A stretch of 64,000 nucleotides of DNA from Mucilaginibacter dorajii. Lineage in GTDB: Bacteria > Bacteroidota > Bacteroidia > Sphingobacteriales > Sphingobacteriaceae. Position numbers and translations under genes: made by a program. Shown piece by piece: positions 61,800 to 64,000 of the stretch. Under the pieces are notes generated by a model. The model had not been told where the DNA came from and did no database searches. It saw nothing but the letters and a program-made list of their open reading frames with translations. The stretch covers positions 1-64,000 of the forward strand of contig NZ_JANTYS010000020.1 of NCBI RefSeq assembly GCF_024808255.1. Direction: 5' to 3'. Within the stretch, counting starts at the first letter, position 1. Every line of letters starts with the position of its first letter.

Positions 61800-62912
61800 A
61801 TGTTTGATTCTGTTAACCACAATAATATGTTTGATGATATCCTAAAAAGCTTTGGACTGAACGTTGCAGAGTATGAAATCCAGGCTTTTGGCTCCGGTTT
61901 AATAAACCATACCTACAAGGTTAGCGGGAATGGCGGTGCCTATATTCTTCAACAAATTAATACCGCTGTTTTTAAAACACCAGAGTATATTGCCAACAAC
62001 TTAGCTTTGGTAAAAGATTATCTGAACAAAATCGCCCCTGGATATCTTTTTGTGGCTCCACTTAAAACTACCAACGGCGAGTTCATGGTTAAATCGGCAG
62101 ATGGCCAGTTTTACCGGTTGTTTCCGTTTATTAAGGGATCGCATACCGTAAACTTTTTACAGGATAAAAAGCAAGCCTTTGAGGCGGCAGTGCAATTTGG
62201 CAGGTTTACCCATTTGCTTAACGACTTTGATATCGATCAGCTTAAATATACTTTATCTGATTTTCATAACCTTAAACTAAGGTTTGATCAGTTTAAAACC
62301 GCATCACAAAACGCCGAGCCTGCTAAATTAGAACAGGCCGCCACCCAGATTAAAGAAGTTTATAACCATTTCGAGATCCTGCAAACCTATAACCAACTGG
62401 TAACCAACAATGAAATTCCGCTAAGGGCAATTCATCACGATACCAAGATTAACAATGTATTGTTTGATGATAACCAAAACGCGCTTTGCCTTGTAGATTT
62501 GGATACCGTGATGCCAGGTTATTATTTAAGTGATGTGGGCGATATGATGCGCACCTATCTATCGCCGGCTAATGAAGAGGAAAAAGATCTTGATAAGATC
62601 CATATCCGCGAAGACTTTTTCAGGGCGATATATAAAGGTTATATGACCGAGATGGGCGACATTTTAACAGAAACTGAAAAACAGCTGTTCATTTTTTCGG
62701 GCAAGCTGATGATCTATATGCAGGGCCTGCGCTTTTTGACCGATTTTTTGAACGATGATATTTATTACGGCGCTCAATATCCCAGTCATAACTTAACCCG
62801 GGCAAAAAACCAGTTTAAGCTGCTTTTCGAGTACGTTAATACTGAACATATATTTAAACAATTGATTGGCAGCGTAAACCGTGAGTTTTTATCCGCTGCC
62901 AATCAAAAGTAA
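61800..62912 (+). CDS. APH-fold sugar kinase, N-acetylhexosamine 1-kinase-like
   Basis: 370 aa from the ATG at 61800; the frame runs back to a TTG at 61770, inside operator 5, and another ATG lies at 61827. Aminoglycoside-phosphotransferase fold: FGSGLINHTYKV P-loop-like strand, HHDTKINNVLFD catalytic loop, and LVDLDTVMPGYYLSDVGD metal loop. NahK-type kinases make N-acetylhexosamine-1-phosphates; homoserine or choline kinases share the fold. Beside a GH109-like enzyme and GalM, an N-acetylgalactosamine or galactose-type substrate is plausible but not shown. Confidence 0.8.
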   Translation: MFDSVNHNNMFDDILKSFGLNVAEYEIQAFGSGLINHTYKVSGNGGAYILQQINTAVFKTPEYIANNLALVKDYLNKIAPGYLFVAPLKTTNGEFMVKSADGQFYRLFPFIKGSHTVNFLQDKKQAFEAAVQFGRFTHLLNDFDIDQLKYTLSDFHNLKLRFDQFKTASQNAEPAKLEQAATQIKEVYNHFEILQTYNQLVTNNEIPLRAIHHDTKINNVLFDDNQNALCLVDLDTVMPGYYLSDVGDMMRTYLSPANEEEKDLDKIHIREDFFRAIYKGYMTEMGDILTETEKQLFIFSGKLMIYMQGLRFLTDFLNDDIYYGAQYPSHNLTRAKNQFKLLFEYVNTEHIFKQLIGSVNREFLSAANQK

Positions 62913-64000
62913 TTATTGTTTCTTTTCGGCAGGTACAAATTCATTCATCACCGCTTCCCTGATCAAAGCAGGGGGCAATAATCCCTGCGACAGGATAAAA
63001 TCATGAAACCGTAAAGCGCTGAACTTGTCGCCTAAAGCAGTTTCCGCATCTTTACGCAAAGCCAGCATTTTAATATAACCATAAAAATAGCTGTTGGCCT
63101 GGCCCGGAGCTTTTAGCGAATAACGATCTACTTCCTGTTGGGCAAACGCTTTTGACTGCACTACATCGGTCATTAAAATATCTAAAGCCTGCTGCTGGGT
63201 AACCTTGCCGGCCTGCAATTCGGGATCTAAAAACGCGCGGGCTGCACGCAGCAACCTGTAATCTAAAGAAACCAGCTGACCTTCCAACGGCATATACGGG
63301 CGAACAATGTATTCTGAATACAATCCCCATCCTTCGGCGTTGGTGGAGTTGAAGGCATACAAAGCGCGGGCTTTTGAAACACCTTCTTCAACCATTTTAT
63401 CAAACTGTAACTCGTGACCCGGACGGGCTTCATGGGCTGTAATAGTCCAGGATGCTGCATCAAAAGTAAAATCGTCATACTTGGCTCCGGTCTTTTCACC
63501 CGGCGCAGGCGGCATATTCAGGGGTAATACAAATACGCCACGCTGCCCTGTATTATTTAAAAACGGCGGCGGCACCATGTGCGGGGCCGGCCCTTGCGCG
63601 GTTTCGGCAGCTGTTGCCAAACGGATTATTGCCGGGCGGTTAGGCAGGGTTACCAATTGATGCTCACGAATGATAGCTTCGATATCCTTTAGATGTTTTT
63701 CATAAAGCGGGATAATCGAATCGCCGTGGATTTGCTCCTTCTTTAACTCTTTGATCACATCCCGATAGTCTGCCGATGCCAGGTGCCTGTTTTGCGCCAC
63801 CTGCGTAGCAATAGGCTGCATTTGAGCCTGAATATCCGTAAAGGCGGCGTGAGCCAGTTTAGCCAATTCCGCGGGTGGTAAATCAACGCCATAACCTTCC
63901 AGGTTTAAAGCATACTCTTCTGGCGGCAGCCTGAAATCTGTACGGGCTTTTATCAGCACGTTATCGCGGGTCCACTGGTCATAATCCTCAACTTGTTTTT
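62913..64000 (-). CDS. DUF885 family peptidase-like protein (truncated by window edge)
   Basis: The frame stays open to the right edge: beyond the apparent GTG at 63959 the minus strand still codes (DYDQWTRDN and onward), so the start lies outside. The visible 362 codons are the C-terminal part of a DUF885 protein. TAHEARPGHELQF holds the HExxPGH zinc-binding motif, and IRPYMPLEGQLVSLDYR with ARAFLDPELQAG are typical. Members are thought to be metallopeptidases, mostly secreted. It converges on the kinase gene, with adjoining stop codons. Confidence 0.85.
   Translation of the reverse strand, partial: KQVEDYDQWTRDNVLIKARTDFRLPPEEYALNLEGYGVDLPPAELAKLAHAAFTDIQAQMQPIATQVAQNRHLASADYRDVIKELKKEQIHGDSIIPLYEKHLKDIEAIIREHQLVTLPNRPAIIRLATAAETAQGPAPHMVPPPFLNNTGQRGVFVLPLNMPPAPGEKTGAKYDDFTFDAASWTITAHEARPGHELQFDKMVEEGVSKARALYAFNSTNAEGWGLYSEYIVRPYMPLEGQLVSLDYRLLRAARAFLDPELQAGKVTQQQALDILMTDVVQSKAFAQQEVDRYSLKAPGQANSYFYGYIKMLALRKDAETALGDKFSALRFHDFILSQGLLPPALIREAVMNEFVPAEKKQ

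Noticed and set aside
61799-61833. Two exact TATGTTTG boxes that fit the Bacteroidota -7 consensus, one with TTTG 19 bases upstream
   Set aside because: They coincide with ATG-TTT-GAT codons at the kinase start; a transcript from the second would miss essential N-terminal codons, so chance is likelier.
1-64000. CRISPR array, tRNA, rRNA, phage or intact insertion sequence
   Set aside because: Looked for in the gaps; no regularly spaced repeats, cloverleaf pattern, transposase or integrase was found.

Overview
The window reads as chromosomal DNA of a Bacteroidota bacterium, most likely a soil or plant-associated member of the Sphingobacteriaceae (Mucilaginibacter or Pedobacter-like). The reasons are two SusC/SusD pairs, an ECF sigma/FecR/STN-receptor relay, many secreted glycosidases, FG-GAP/ASPIC and DUF5107/DUF3472 proteins, weak ribosome binding sites, and Bacteroidota-style palindromic intergenic repeats. 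The genus is inferred from gene style only. No rRNA, tRNA, CRISPR array or intact insertion sequence was seen.

Layout. (1) 107-3079, minus: a GH9 glycosidase followed by a two-domain thioredoxin-like protein. (2) 3495-8717, plus: a complete, tightly overlapping phosphotransferase system (EIIA, EIIB, fused EIIC-EIID, EI, HPr) ending in a NagB-like hexosamine-phosphate deaminase. Its leader can pair with its own start codon. (3) 8777-11807: a SnoaL-like protein and a LytS/LytTR-type histidine kinase and regulator pair. (4) 12013-19079, plus: a lone receiver domain, then a compact operon of PqqD-like protein, ATP-grasp ligase, fold-type-III PLP decarboxylase-like enzyme, urea-transporter/M23-peptidase fusion, TPR/outer-membrane barrel and TPR protein. 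I consider this the best candidate for an undescribed system, because the PLP enzyme begins with a RiPP-leader-like YxxP motif. (5) 19230-21357: a pepsin-like lipoprotein and a PepSY-like lipoprotein. (6) 21420-27145, minus: GH29 fucosidase, GH2 enzyme and a cytochrome/FG-GAP protein. (7) 27598-41595, plus: ECF sigma, FecR, STN-bearing SusC, SusD, a strong terminator, then a CRTAC-like FG-GAP/ASPIC protein, a vanadium-haloperoxidase-like protein and GH3. (8) 42141-48239, minus: DUF5107/TPR and a TIM-barrel glycosidase-like protein. (9) 48613-51048, minus: an aryl-sulfotransferase and a TsdA-like dihaem cytochrome, flanked by related palindromic repeats. (10) 51308-62912: a second locus (SusC/SusD, GH109, DUF3472, GalM, LacI, sugar kinase) tied together by five copies of a CAAACGTTTG palindrome. 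(11) A DUF885 peptidase cut off by the right edge.

Together the window shows two polysaccharide utilisation loci with different control logic: an ECF sigma/anti-sigma relay through the receptor in one, and a LacI repressor in the other. It also holds a dedicated PTS. A 155-156 bp interspersed repeat occurs three times (9318-9473, 41889-42043, 56385-56540), and one gap holds a decayed mechanosensitive-channel gene.
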